Part shown: positions 54,054 through 62,822 of the stretch, piece by piece | How the letters are laid out: the number at the start of each line of letters is the position of its first letter | Numbering within the stretch: position 1 is the first letter of the stretch | Origin: Forficula auricularia | Lineage: Eukaryota; Arthropoda; Insecta; Dermaptera; Forficulidae | Direction: 5' to 3' | Assembly: GCA_024734495.1 (NCBI GenBank) | Contig: JALMQS010000070.1 | Span: forward strand, 17,298,306-17,362,305 | DNA: 64,000 nt | Position numbers and translations under genes: made by a program | The notes under the pieces: model-generated | Database searches by the model: none | What the model was told of the DNA's origin: nothing | The model's input: only the letters and a program-made list of their open reading frames with translations

Positions 54054-55195
54054 AGACAAAAAACCTCAATATAATCGTTCATTAATTAATAAAATAGCAA
54101 CAAATTACTATGAAAAATTATATAATAAATCAGAATCCTCTATAGAATTAAAAGATCAAAATATCCAAAATCAAAAAATGCCAGAATTCTTGGAAGGCGA
54201 AGTAGTAAAAATAATAAAAAATTTAAAAAGAGAAAAAATGTCAGGGCTGGATGGCATAAAAAACGAAATACTAAAATTTTCTATTGAAATTATTAAAAGT
54301 CCATTAACGAAATTATTTAATAATATATTAAATACCCAAATAATTCCATCACAATGGAAATATTCTAATATAATTATTATATTTAAAAAAGGTGATCCTC
54401 ATGATATCAAAAATTATAGACCTATAACTTTAACATCTAACATAGGAAAAAATTTTATGAAACTAATAAATAATAGATTGGAAAAGATACTAGACGAAGC
54501 ACAACCACCAGAACAAGCCGGATTCAGAAAAGGATACTTAACTTGTGAGCACCTGCATTCAATTAACATTATCATCGAAAAAGCAAATGAATACAAATTT
54601 GATATCTATTTGGCTTTTATAGATTTCGAAAAAGCATTTGATTCTGTCCACCAAGAATATATATTCCAAGCACTGAAATCTCAAGGTGTAGATCCAACAT
54701 ACATTGAATTAATTAAAAACATCTATAAAGGCTCTCAAGCGCGAATTGTCCTAGAAGAACCTGGGCAGTTTTTCCCTGTCAAGCGAGGTGTTAGACAAGG
54801 CGACCCACTATCACCGGCCTTGTTTAATTGTGCTCTAGAAGAAATGTTTCGCAATCTGAACTGGGAAAATAAAGGTCTAAGGGTTAATGGAAAATTTATA
54901 AACAATTTAAGATTTGCGGATGATATCGTTCTGATAGCAACATCACTAGATGATATGGTAATAATGATTAAAAATATGAACAAAGCAAGTGAAAATATAT
55001 AGGCTTAAGAATAAATAATAACAAATCTTTTATATTAACAAATGCTATACAGAAAGATATTGAATACGAGGCAAGCAAACCACCTATTGTTTGCAAAAGA
55101 AACATCATATACCTGGGACAAAAACTATCTTTTAAAGAGAAGACCAAACATGAAGTTAACAGAAGAATAGGATTAGCCTGGAACAACTTGAGCAA
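54054..55195 (+). pseudogene. RTE-like LINE reverse transcriptase, truncated at both ends
   Basis: Open in frame from the junction at 54,054 (no start codon needed) to 55,002: KREKMSGLDGIKNEILKFS, IIIIFKKGDPHDIKNYRPIT, AGFRKGYLTCEH, AFIDFEKAFDSVHQEYIFQA, GVRQGDPLSPALFNCALEEM and [10 protein letters not shown], which carry the catalytic Asp residues. After a one-base frameshift near 54,997 it continues GLRINNNKSFILTN to RRIGLAWNNLSKMR and then runs into the repeat at 55,187. The endonuclease and C-terminus are gone. It differs from the LINEs at 25.4 and 38.8 kb and is well preserved, so it is a younger insertion into the last cassette intron. Confidence 0.9.
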
Positions 55196-55640
55196 GATGC
55201 GAGTTAGTTTTCACAAAAAAAGAAATAAAACAAAATTGAGTTTTGAATTCGATATATTTCGGGGTGAGCCCAAACTCAGTTTTCTTTGACTCCTGATGAT
55301 GGGCTCACCCCCATAAATATATCGAATTCTCAAAACTCAATTTTTCAAATATTTTTCATTAATAAATATGATATTGGGAATTTTTTCGACTTACTTTAAT
55401 TACGATTTTTATACTGACAAAATATTTGGTAAAATCAAATGATGAACTTGGTTGAATGTTCCCTCAATTGATTCAAAAAACTGTATTTAAAAGGAATAAT
55501 TATTTACTTGATTTAGCATTCGAAATTAATAAATATTTTGGTAACCTACAATTGATTAAAATAATAAAATATATTGTTGTATATATGGAATATGGACATG
55601 GGAAGGGAGTGTTGCTCGATGCCCGAATTATTGTAAAAGT
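55187..55640 (+). repeat. Second copy of the fold-back right arm (41,490-41,955)
   Basis: Begins CTTGAGCAAGATGCGA in LINE sequence, then GAATTCGATATATTTCGGGG, CTCCTGATGATGGGCTCACC, and follows the 41.5-kb copy to GAATTATTGTAAAA. The central hairpin pairs GAATTCGATATATTT with AAATATATCGAATTC. In this copy GAAA has become ATAA, so the hammerhead-like core is broken. Confidence 0.75.
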
Positions 55641-55644
55641 ATAT

Positions 55645-56010
55645 TTTATAGAGACCTCGAGTATAATATTTATTTTTATATATCTCCTAAAAATTAAATT
55701 TATGAACCCTCCCAAAAATCCTGAAGTCATACAAAAGGTTCCTCTTTTCCCTCTCATTTTCTTATTTTTTTAAGAAAATAAACTTTTACTTTTCAAGAAA
55801 TTTTAATTTATTCTAATACTTAGTACCTATATCTTATAGAGACCTCGAGTATAATAATTTTTATATATCTCCTAAAAATTAAATTTATGAACCCTTCCAA
55901 AAATCTTGAAGTGATACAAAGGGTCCCCCTTACCTCTCATTTTCGGATTTTTTTAAGAAAATAAAATTTTACTATTCAAGAAATTTTAATTTATCCTAAT
56001 AGTAGGTATA
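55645..56010. repeat. Tandem repeat, about 190 bp, two units
   Basis: TATAGAGACCTCGAGTATAA, AATTAAATTTATGAACCCT and TCAAGAAATTTTAATTTAT recur about 190 bp apart. Part of the unit occurs at 37,110-37,185 downstream of the esterase. The 105-codon frame across it is a chance product. Confidence 0.7.
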
Positions 56011-56029
56011 AAAAATTGTTCACGATTCA

Positions 56030-56500
56030 CGTAAAAACGGCCAAATGGATTATTATGAAATTTCATATATGGGTCATATGACTTCTAACTTACGTTTATA
56101 ACGTTTTGATATTTTGACCCCAAAAGGGGGTTGGGGGAGGGGGGGGCGTACAAATTGAAATGATCAAATAACTCCTAAAGTATTAACTCTACAGCGAATT
56201 TTCTTATGAGTAAGTAGAGGATGTGACTGACATTTCTTTGAAAAAATTCACCCCAAAAACCATCCAAAAAGGGGGGAGGGGTGAAAAAATCTAAATTCTT
56301 GGCCTTGGAGCAAACACAACCAAATTTTGTATACCTAATCTATGGCCCATAGCCTCTAGAGAGATATAAATGCAAAAACTAACCACCCAAAATGGGGGGG
56401 GGGGGTCAAAAAATGTAAATTCTTGCTATTGGAGTAAACTCAACCAAATTTTGTACACATAATCTGTGGGCCACTAGAAGGGTAGAAATGCAAAAACTGG
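56030..56500 (+). repeat. Repeat family A, 3' part
   Basis: TGAAATTTCATATATGGGTC, G-rich tracts at about 56,125-56,148 and 56,393-56,406, two ACCAAATTTTGTA(T/C)AC(A/C)TA phrases and ATGCAAAAACTAACCACCCA. Non-coding. Confidence 0.6.
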
Positions 56501-56745
56501 ATGCGGGTGTGGAGTGGGGGGTGCTTGAGTGGTAGGGGGTTCGATGGGGCGTAAGGGGGTGCATGGTGCGGGGGGAGGGGGTTCAGGTGGGGGAGTGCAG
56601 TATCGGGGTGGTGATGTGGGGCTCGGGTGCATGGTACAGAGGTGGGGGTGCTGGGTGTTCGTGAGTGGGGGTCCAGAGGGCGTAACCCCCTGGCCAGTAA
56701 AAGGGCCGCCGAAGGCGGCTCTTGCATCTAGTTATGTATAATTTC
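56500..56745 (-). repeat. GC-rich hairpin element with C-rich tail
   Basis: On the minus strand: GATGCAAGAGCCGCCTTCGG, a GCCGCC-TTC-GGCGGC hairpin, then GGCCAGGGGGTTACGCC, CTGGACCCCC and a long C-rich tail. The same order (hairpin, CTTGGACCCCC, C-rich tail) is at 61,325-61,545. Overlapping frames on both strands are low-complexity and not genes. Confidence 0.55.
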
Positions 56746-57298
56746 AAATAGCCCGCGTTGCAGGGCTCCTAACAAAAACGCAATTTTGCGATGAGAAATG
56801 ATGAATTAACACTTACAGGTGATCAAACGATTTTGACAAGCTCTTAAAATAATCGCTACATATTTTTTTAATTCTTGTAACAATATCTTCGAGATGGCGT
56901 TGATAATTATTGTACATTTCAAGTAAAAAGGCTAAAAAATTCAAATTTCCCATAAGACTCTATGTTAAATCGCGAAAACTTAATTTAATAATATCTCGTC
57001 AGTATGTTGATAAAAGTAGTCAAAAATTATAGAGGTGACTTTTTTCATATTCATAAGCTAATGTTGATTTTTCCATAATTGTCTGTGTAGTAAATTTGAT
57101 ACAAATTGAAGTACCTACTTAAATCAAATTTGAATCTTTTAAAATTTGACACGATCTATTGGGAAATTTGCTAACTAAATACTCCTTTCAAATGAACCAA
57201 AAGCTTCTAGAAAAATCTAATGCTTCTAGTTTTACACATGTTAATAAAATATTCATCAGACAATAACCGATTCGTTTTTTACTATTAAATATTCAAAA
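56746..57298. other. Gap
   Basis: No feature recognised. Confidence 0.4.
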
Positions 57299-57796
57299 AT
57301 GTTTTATCTAGCAAAAATGTTTTTTAAAGATTCAAAAAATCAAAATGAAATTTCAAAACCAACTTCCAAATTAATTAAAAAAATTGGTGAAATAACATAT
57401 CTTGACAAAGAAAGAATTATAATAAACAAAGAAGATTATTTTATATGTGATACATCACCATATAGCTTGGGCCAATGGATTGAATACTACACTAATTCTT
57501 TACATAGAGTAGAAGAAATCTGTAATGAATTCAAAGAAGAAGATCAAATTAAAGATACATTTCAAAAGTCTTTGGTGGTAAAAATAAACAGAATAACTGG
57601 AGAAAATGTAACGACTTTGCCATTAAATGACTTTTCATTAAATGACGTATCTTTTGATTTTATTCCAAAGAATGGTAATTCTTTACTTATTCAAAAAACA
57701 AAAACTCAAAGATTGTGTCCTCTGCTTTTGTTGAATTTAACATCTTTATCTTCAATTTCAGAAATATTTTTTATTTTAGCATCAAGTGGTAATTGA
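57299..57796 (+). CDS. Orphan open frame, 165 codons
   Basis: The longest frame outside the esterase and mobile proteins. It starts MFYLAKMFFKDSKNQNE and includes YFICDTSPYSLGQWIEYYTN, HRVEEICNEFKEEDQ and LPLNDFSLNDVSFDFIPKNG. Composition looks protein-like up to about residue 133 (acidic and basic residues alternate, no low-complexity run); the last 30 residues are hydrophobic and probably out of the original frame. The VSFDFIPK-G phrase faintly recalls the N-terminal barrels of Armi/MOV10L1-type RNA helicases, but that is memory, not evidence, and no helicase motifs follow. It may be one exon, or a pseudogene piece carried in by repeats. No promoter or splice site can be assigned. Confidence 0.3.
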   Translation: MFYLAKMFFKDSKNQNEISKPTSKLIKKIGEITYLDKERIIINKEDYFICDTSPYSLGQWIEYYTNSLHRVEEICNEFKEEDQIKDTFQKSLVVKINRITGENVTTLPLNDFSLNDVSFDFIPKNGNSLLIQKTKTQRLCPLLLLNLTSLSSISEIFFILASSGN

Positions 57797-58179
57797 ATAA
57801 TACCTTTTCAGATATAAAATGGAGGCAACTCTACACATCACTTGAATGATAAACTTTCTTTTATCCATAAAATTAATTCAATTTTCAATTTAAATACCAC
57901 TATAGAATATATGTTAGAATAATTACAATATTTTATAGGTATCTGGTATTTAAGAGAAATCTGCTAACTCCAAAAATGCCTTTTTGCTGTTTAAACATAT
58001 AATTATTTATAAAAATTGAGGTATAAAAAATAATTTCATGGTACTTATTTATTTATTTATTAAAGGTTCATTAGCCTAAGCCCTTGGGGGTTTAGACTTG
58101 TACAAATTTTATCATTACCTTTAACAATTGCTAAAAACATTGATTTTTTTATATAATTTTCTTTCCCCCTTTATTACAT
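57797..58179. other. Gap with a possible LINE tail
   Basis: At about 58,042-58,110 the minus strand reads AAGCCCCC-like, GGCTTAGGCTAATGAACC and then (AAAT)n, in the style of a LINE 3' end. Nothing else seen. Confidence 0.35.
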
Positions 58180-58239
58180 ACTTTATATTAGCTTCACTTG
58201 TATGTATGTATGTATCTATCTATCAAATTAATAAAATAA

Positions 58240-58600
58240 AGGGAGTGTAAAGATAAGAGTAAATAAATATTATATTTAATATTGATTTGCTATGAGTTGG
58301 GGATTCTTGGTCACTTGTTTCACATTAAAATTAAAAGATGTAAAAAAATTTCTTTTTCAATATATATATTTCGGGCTATCAACCCATCTTCAGGAAGTAC
58401 AGAAAATAACTGTAAATAATGTATTTTCTGTACTTCTTTAAGATGGGTTGATAGCCCGAAATATATATATTTAAAAAGAAAATTTATTACATTTTTTAAT
58501 TTTAATGTGAAACAAGTGACCAAGAATCCTTGACTCATAGTAAATCAATATTAAATATAATATTTATTTACTCTTATCTTTATTAAAGATGTTTCACCTT
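58240..58600. mobile_element. Palindromic element with hammerhead-like cores
   Basis: The left arm contains AGAGTAAATAAATATTATAT, GTGAAACA-like ends and TTTCGGGCTATCAACCCATC; the right arm is the complement, with GATGGGTTGATAGCCCGAAA. The centre is CAGAAAATAACTGTAAAT...ATTTTCTGTAC. The minus-strand arm keeps CTGAAGA...GAAA; the plus-strand arm has decayed to TTTAAGA. Confidence 0.7.
58356..58400 (-). ncRNA. Hammerhead-like self-cleaving RNA motif
   Basis: Minus strand: GTACTTC, CTGAAGA (58,387-58,393 reversed), T, GGGTT-GAT-AGCCC as stem II, GAAA (58,369-58,372 reversed), then an AU run ending TTGAA. Stem II pairs over five positions including one G-U. Stem I is short (TTC/GAA). One extra base precedes stem II. 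Confidence 0.4.
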
Positions 58601-58619
58601 GCACCAACACCACAATCTC

Positions 58620-58780
58620 TACTAATTATTAAAGGGAGTGTAGTTTCACAGTGAATGAAATAAAACTCAATATATTTCGGATTAATAATTAGTAGAGATT
58701 GTGGTGTTGGTGCAGGGTGAAACATCTTTAATAAAGATAAGAGTAAATAAATATTATATTTGAAGAGAAAATTATTTTCG
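58620..58780. repeat. Fragments of both hammerhead-linked repeat families
   Basis: AGGGAGTGTAGTTTCACAGT and CTCAATATATTTCGGATTA belong to the 15.9-kb family; GAGATTGTGGTGTTGGTGCA and AGAGTAAATAAATATTATAT belong to the 32.3-kb family. They are joined at a shared ATTAATAATTAGTAGAGA, showing template switching or nested insertion. Confidence 0.6.
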
Positions 58781-58931
58781 ATCTTTGGGGTCTGCGATCG
58801 ATTGGGGGGCGCTGGAATATTTGATTGTTTAATTAATGAATCAAGGCCTACGCTGCGAAAAATGAACGAGGAGTGGATTAAAAAAGAAATTCCATAATTC
58901 ATATAGACAATGGGTATTAGTTTGGATTCAG

Positions 58932-59026
58932 GGATCAGTAGCTTAGTGGATATAGGAGCTAAAGCTCTTATGACAAAGCATTGCAGTACACATGCAAAGG
59001 TCCCGGGTTCGAGCCCCGGCTGATCC
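58932..59026 (+). tRNA. tRNA-like gene with extra segment before the anticodon arm
   Basis: The acceptor stem GGATCAG/CTGATCC is perfect (7 bp). The T arm CCGGG-TTCGAGC-CCCGG is perfect. The A box TAGCTTAGTGG and B box GGTTCGAGCCC match consensus, and TTTT directly after the end would stop RNA polymerase III. The D stem GCTT/GAGC pairs. TTGCA-GTACACA-TGCAA makes a good 17-nt anticodon arm with T33 and would read ACA (Cys, UGU), but about 20 extra bases lie between the D arm and this arm. An 8-bp inverted repeat ATAGACAA/TTGTCTAT flanks the gene. It could be an odd intron, a tRNA pseudogene or a SINE head. Confidence 0.55.
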
Positions 59027-59084
59027 TTTTGTCTATAATAAAAATAATCTTTTCTTCATTCCCTAAATTTAAATTATATTTAAT

Positions 59085-59572
59085 ATTCATTTACTATGAG
59101 TTGGGGATTCTTGGCCACTTGTTTTACATTAAAATTAAAAGATGGAAAAAATTTTTCATTAATATATTTCATTAAACCTATAAATACCTTTGCATTCGAA
59201 TTTTGTATTAGTTATAATTCTGTACTTTCCTGAAGATTAGCTTAGAGCTCGAAATATATATATTGAAAATTTTTTTAATTTTAATGTGAAACGGGTGACC
59301 AAGCATCCCTAACTCATGGTGGATGAATATTAAATATAATATTTATTTACTCTTTTATCTTTATTTCGGATTATTAGTCCATCATCGGGAGTTTACAGAT
59401 TAAAAACAGTTTTTAATCTGTAAACTCTAATCCGACTAATAACTCGAAATATATTGAGTTTGTATAAACCTCTTTGAGTTTTATTTCATTCACTGTGAAA
59501 CTACACTTCCTTTACTTTATTAATTAATATCATGTTTCACCTAAAACCTACACTACTTTCCCTAAGTAAAAT
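59085..59572. repeat. Further hammerhead-linked repeats, decayed
   Basis: 59,085-59,360 repeats the 58.2-kb family (CTATGAGTTGGGGATTCTTG, AGCTCGAAATATATATATTG). 59,365-59,572 is an inverted pair of the 15.9-kb family (TTTCGGATTATTAGTCCATC, CTCGAAATATATTGAGTTTG). Cores are mutated (CCGATGA in one arm, no CTGATGA in the other). Confidence 0.6.
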
Positions 59573-59930
59573 CTATCTATCAATGTGACTATTGTTCTGT
59601 TAAATTCCGCAAACATTTCTCTATAAAAATAATTAAGACTAAAAAGACAAAAAAAAAAATTTCATGGGGAAGGGTCAATCCACAAAACAAAATATTTAGT
59701 GGGTATTTTTTTTTTTTTTCTTAAAACAAATCGGTATTTCAAGAAATTAAATCAATTATATTTAAAAAAAACTAATAAACATGCTTCTAAAAAGTACAAA
59801 GTAATGTAATACTTAAAAAGGGTGGGGCACTTTGACGAAATTAATTCAAAGTACATGTTTCTGCGCCTCACACTTTTTGATTAAGTATTAGATTATTTTG
59901 TACTTTTTAGAAGATTGTTTTTAGTTTATT

Positions 59931-60225
59931 TGCACGAAATTTTCTCTGGAGAGAGACGGACTGGTAGAACATTTAATTAAAAGTAATGGAAGGCAGCCCA
60001 TGGGTAGTGAGGTAAGAAAAAATTAACACATATCAAATAAGGTGTAATTTATTGGAATCCTTCCTCCTTTCCTTTCAAACCGACGTTTCAGAAGGAAGAA
60101 TCCTCCGAAACTTCGGTTTGAAGGGAAAGGAGGAAGGATTCCAATAAATTGCACCTTATTTGATATCTGTTAATTTTTTCTTACCTCACTACCCATGGGC
60201 TGCCTTCCATTGCTTTCAATTAAAT
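59931..60225. mobile_element. 290-bp palindromic insertion
   Basis: The arms pair through GGAAGGCAGCCCATGGGTAG, GAGGTAAGAAAAAATTAAC and TATTGGAATCCTTCCTCCTT and their complements. The centre has TTCAAACCGACGTTTCAGAA and CCTCCGAAACTTCGGTTTGA, which is the GAAACGTCGG...TTTGAA end of the motif at 18,164. It interrupts the repeat copy described at 58,180-60,250. Confidence 0.7.
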
Positions 60226-60322
60226 GTTTTTTAGTTTTTTAAAATATAATTTATACATTAATAACTTAACATTACTACACCATTTTGGGTCTAGTTCATT
60301 GGTAAATCTGCTGCCCATGATC

Positions 60323-60955
60323 TTTTTTTTTTTTTTTTTAATGCAATCGAATGCAAGAAGGGGTGCGCCAGTAAAGATGCAGCTCCTATGGATCTCGAAA
60401 GACCCTTGCAATACCGAAGAGAAGGAAGGGAAAGTTGATTAAGTGAGAGGGTGTAGACGTAGGTGTCTATGCACCCCGGTTTTGAAGGTTTGAAGATTAT
60501 AGGTGCTGGGAGAGAGTTCCAGTTCCTTGAAGTCATGGGGATATATGTATTGGCGAATGAAGTGGTCCGGCATTTTTCCAATTTGACCGCGAAAGAGTAT
60601 TGGGAGTCGGCAAAACGCGTGCTACGTGCAAAGCATGCTTTGGGGGGAATTATTGATTTTATCTCATCAGAGCACCTGCCGTGATAGTATCTCTAGAAAA
60701 GGGAAAGGGCAGAGACATTTATTCGATGAGCCAGCGAGTCGAGGGAGTCGGTGAGGGTAGAATCGTTAATTAGCCTGACGGCTCGTTTCTGAATTGCATC
60801 GAGGGTAGCAAGATAATATTTTGAGGCTCCTCTCCATAATTGAGAGCCGTATTCGAGACAGGGGAGGATTTGGGCCTTGTAGATGGTGAGAGATCTTTCA
60901 TCTTTTCCTTCTCCATCCAATTGAGTGTCGATTTTATGTATTCGCATGTGATCAG
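60323..60955 (-). pseudogene. Jockey/CR1-like LINE, 3' end with poly(A)
   Basis: Minus strand: LTIYKAQILPCLEYGSQLWR, LDAIQKRAVRLINDSTLTDS, LDSLAHRINVSALSLF, and after frame changes RTTSFANTYIPMTSRNWNSL, PA. This is the familiar C-terminal region after the polymerase in CR1/Jockey-type LINEs. An A tract of about 19 (T run at 60,322-60,340 on the plus strand) marks the 3' end. The polymerase itself is missing. It ends at about 60,955 on its 5' side. Confidence 0.7.
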
Positions 60956-61017
60956 ATCTGTTAGCGCTTCATATTCTTCTTTACAGAACCAGCATTTGTT
61001 AGTTTCCCTACTCTATT

Positions 61018-61273
61018 AATTGAGCCGTTTATTTTGAAAGTGGCCTAACTCCAATTTTGAAAAAAATGAGTTGATGACAGATTTAGTTAGACATAGATGT
61101 CTTCTTTTCAAATGTATAATATCATAGCCAAAGGAGTACAATATCATCATGAATTCGTCAAAATAAATACATCAAAATATATATAAATATATGTATTTAT
61201 AAAAATATAAATACAAATATCTCAAAATAACAAATAATGGACTTAGGCCACTTTCAAAATAAACGGCTCAATT
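61018..61273. mobile_element. MITE with 31-bp perfect terminal inverted repeats
   Basis: The ends are AATTGAGCCGTTTATTTTGA...GGCCTAA and its exact complement TTAGGCCACTTTCAAAATAA...CTCAATT. 256 bp, AT-rich filler, no coding. The target duplication is ambiguous (ATT or longer), so the superfamily is not assigned. Perfect termini suggest recent activity. Confidence 0.75.
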
Positions 61274-61319
61274 ATTCCGCATCTTATACTTGTCCATATT
61301 TCTCCAATTTTTTTCTTTA

Positions 61320-61556
61320 TATATACTAGCTGCAAGGCCGGTCTTCGGTGGTCCTCTTGCTAGCGAAGCGGCTTCGGCCCTTGGACCCCCCGTCACTTGA
61401 ACACTCCCTCTCCTCCATCCCCAACCACTCCCCATCCCACCGACCCTCTCCCCAACCCCGGAACTTCTTCCCCGCCTCTCATCACCCTCCATCCCAGTAA
61501 ACCTACCCCCTGGATCCAACCCCTGGGCTGGGGGGGGGGGCATATAAACATAGGTA
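61320..61556 (+). repeat. GC-rich hairpin element with C-rich tail
   Basis: CTAGCTGCAAGGCCGGTCTT, CGGTGGTCCTCTTGCTAGCG, AAGCGGCTTCGGCCCTTGGA, then a C-rich tail and GGGCTGGGGGGGGGG. Same order as 56,500-56,745 on the other strand. Confidence 0.55.
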
Positions 61557-61558
61557 TA

Positions 61559-62045
61559 CACTAATGTTCAAAAAAATCGATCCACCAATAAAAACTTTTT
61601 AAATAGAAAATCATTTTTAATTTTTTTACAAGTAACCATAAATTATTGCTTATTTCAAGTGTGGTGTCGTTGACTTAGCCCCTGATTAGGTACACAATTT
61701 GAAATACTTGAACTTCAGAAATATCCATTTTATATATTTTATCTTTCTATCAATGATGTTTAATTCAAAATGATTCATTTTAATGATATTTCAAATGCAA
61801 TTTGATCGTTTATTAAAACGTTATTTAAATTTAAAGTAATATTGAGAAAGTATGAAAATTTGTAATTGAATCTTTTAATTTTACTTATTTTTTTTTAACA
61901 ATTCAAAAATTATCAGCAATATTTATTGAATATGTTAGTTTAAGAGTTAATAAAACAAATTATTTGGTTATTTGTAAAAATTTTTAAAATAATTTGCTAT
62001 TTAATATAGTTTTTATTGGTGGCTCGATTTTTTTGCACCGCAGTG
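61559..62045 (-). mobile_element. Tc1-like non-autonomous element
   Basis: The terminal repeats, CACTAATGTTCAAAAAAATC, GATCCACCAATAAAAACTT at the left and AGTTTTTATTGGTGGCTCGA, TTTTTTTGCACCGCAGTG at the right, are flanked by TA on both sides. On the minus strand, ATGGATATTTCTGAAGTTCA near 61,737 is the same transposase start as at 43,312, followed by a broken helix-turn-helix and then the terminus. An internal deletion removed the catalytic domain. Confidence 0.8.
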
Positions 62046-62160
62046 TATATAGGTACAGACACAGACACATATCCCCTTTATCAGCCCCCTGGACCCCCAC
62101 CCCACTGACTCCCCATCCCTGGACCATAGGTACAGAGACAGGCACAAATGGCCTTTAGTA
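62046..62160. other. C-rich repeat fragment
   Basis: AGGTACAGACACAGACACAT, CCCCCTGGACCCCCACCCC and AGGTACAGAGACAGGCACAA. It looks like a fragment of the GC-hairpin element tail family. Confidence 0.4.
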
Positions 62161-62169
62161 GTATGTGAT

Positions 62170-62600
62170 TAATAATTAATTGAGATTGTAGAGTTGGTGC
62201 AAGGTGAAACATCTTTAATAAAGATAAAAGTAAATGAATATTTTATGAGATATTAATTTACTATTAGTTAGGATTTCTAGGTCACTTGTTTCACTTTAAA
62301 AATTAAAAAATAATAGCCATAAATTTTTTCAATAAATGTATTTGGGGCTATCAACCCATCTTCAGGAATTACAGAAAATAACATTATATAATATTGCCTT
62401 TATAACTCATGGAGTGCAATGCATTATTTTCTGTAATTCCTGAAGATGGGTTGATAGCTCGAAATATATATATATTGAAAAAATTTACCTCTTATTTTTT
62501 TGATTTTTAACGTTTAACAAGTGACCTATAAATCCTAACTCATAGTAAATTAGTATCTCGAAATATTTATTTAGTTTTATCTTAAGTATGTGATTATTCA
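62170..62600. mobile_element. Palindromic element with hammerhead-like cores
   Basis: The outer arms contain GGTGAAACATCTTTAATAAA and the CTTGTTTCACTTTAAAAATT block and its partner. The inner arms pair TATCAACCCATCTTCAGGAA with TTCCTGAAGATGGGTTGATA. The loop holds TTATATAATATTGCCTTTAT, a phrase repeated at 63,187-63,210. The left arm has lost the first base of GAAA (CAAA). Confidence 0.7.
62434..62479 (+). ncRNA. Hammerhead-like self-cleaving RNA motif
   Basis: AATTC, CTGAAGA (62,440-62,446), T, GGGTT-GAT-AGCTC stem II (one mismatch), GAAA (62,461-62,464), an alternating AU run, TTGAA. Same architecture as 58,356-58,400. TTC/GAA begins stem I. Confidence 0.4.
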
Positions 62601-62693
62601 GTAGATAGTTTTCAGCTGATATGTTGGTTTTAATATTTTTATATAATTTGTTGAAAGTTGATCTTTCAATGTCTGACTATGTTTTTTGAACCC

Positions 62694-62822
62694 CAAATTG
62701 TCTTAAGGACATCCATCATTTCTTCCTGGAGTTCTTCTACTTGTCTATCTGTTAGCAGCTCTTCCAGGAAGTTTGGTCTACCACCATTTATGAAAATGTT
62801 ATTAATTTCTTGCAATCAGCCC
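62694..62822 (-). pseudogene. Possible coding remnant, unknown
   Basis: The minus-strand frame reads INNIFINGGRPNFLEELLTD and then RQVEELQEEMMDVLKTIW. It is acidic, likely helical, and more protein-like than the surroundings. No start or splice site is evident, and I do not recognise a family. It may be a scrap of a mobile-element protein. Confidence 0.25.

Larger units (their letters stand above)
58180..60250. repeat. Copy of the 6805-7145 repeat, split by two insertions
   Basis: Pieces 58,180-58,220, 59,573-59,930 and 60,226-60,250 together reproduce 6805-7145 (TTAGCTTCACTTGTATGTAT, CTATCAATGTGAC..TTGTTC, GCTTCTAAAAAGTACAAA, then AATGTTTTTTAGTTTTTTAA). The first insertion is about 1.35 kb of hammerhead-type repeats and a tRNA-like gene, the second a 290-bp palindrome. 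Confidence 0.7.

Noticed and set aside
55456..55773. 105-codon frame after the LINE
   Set aside because: It crosses the fold-back arm and a tandem repeat; no motif, and it is not open in the 41.5-kb copy.
56440..56741. Proline- or glycine-rich open frames
   Set aside because: They lie on the low-complexity C-rich tail of a hairpin element.
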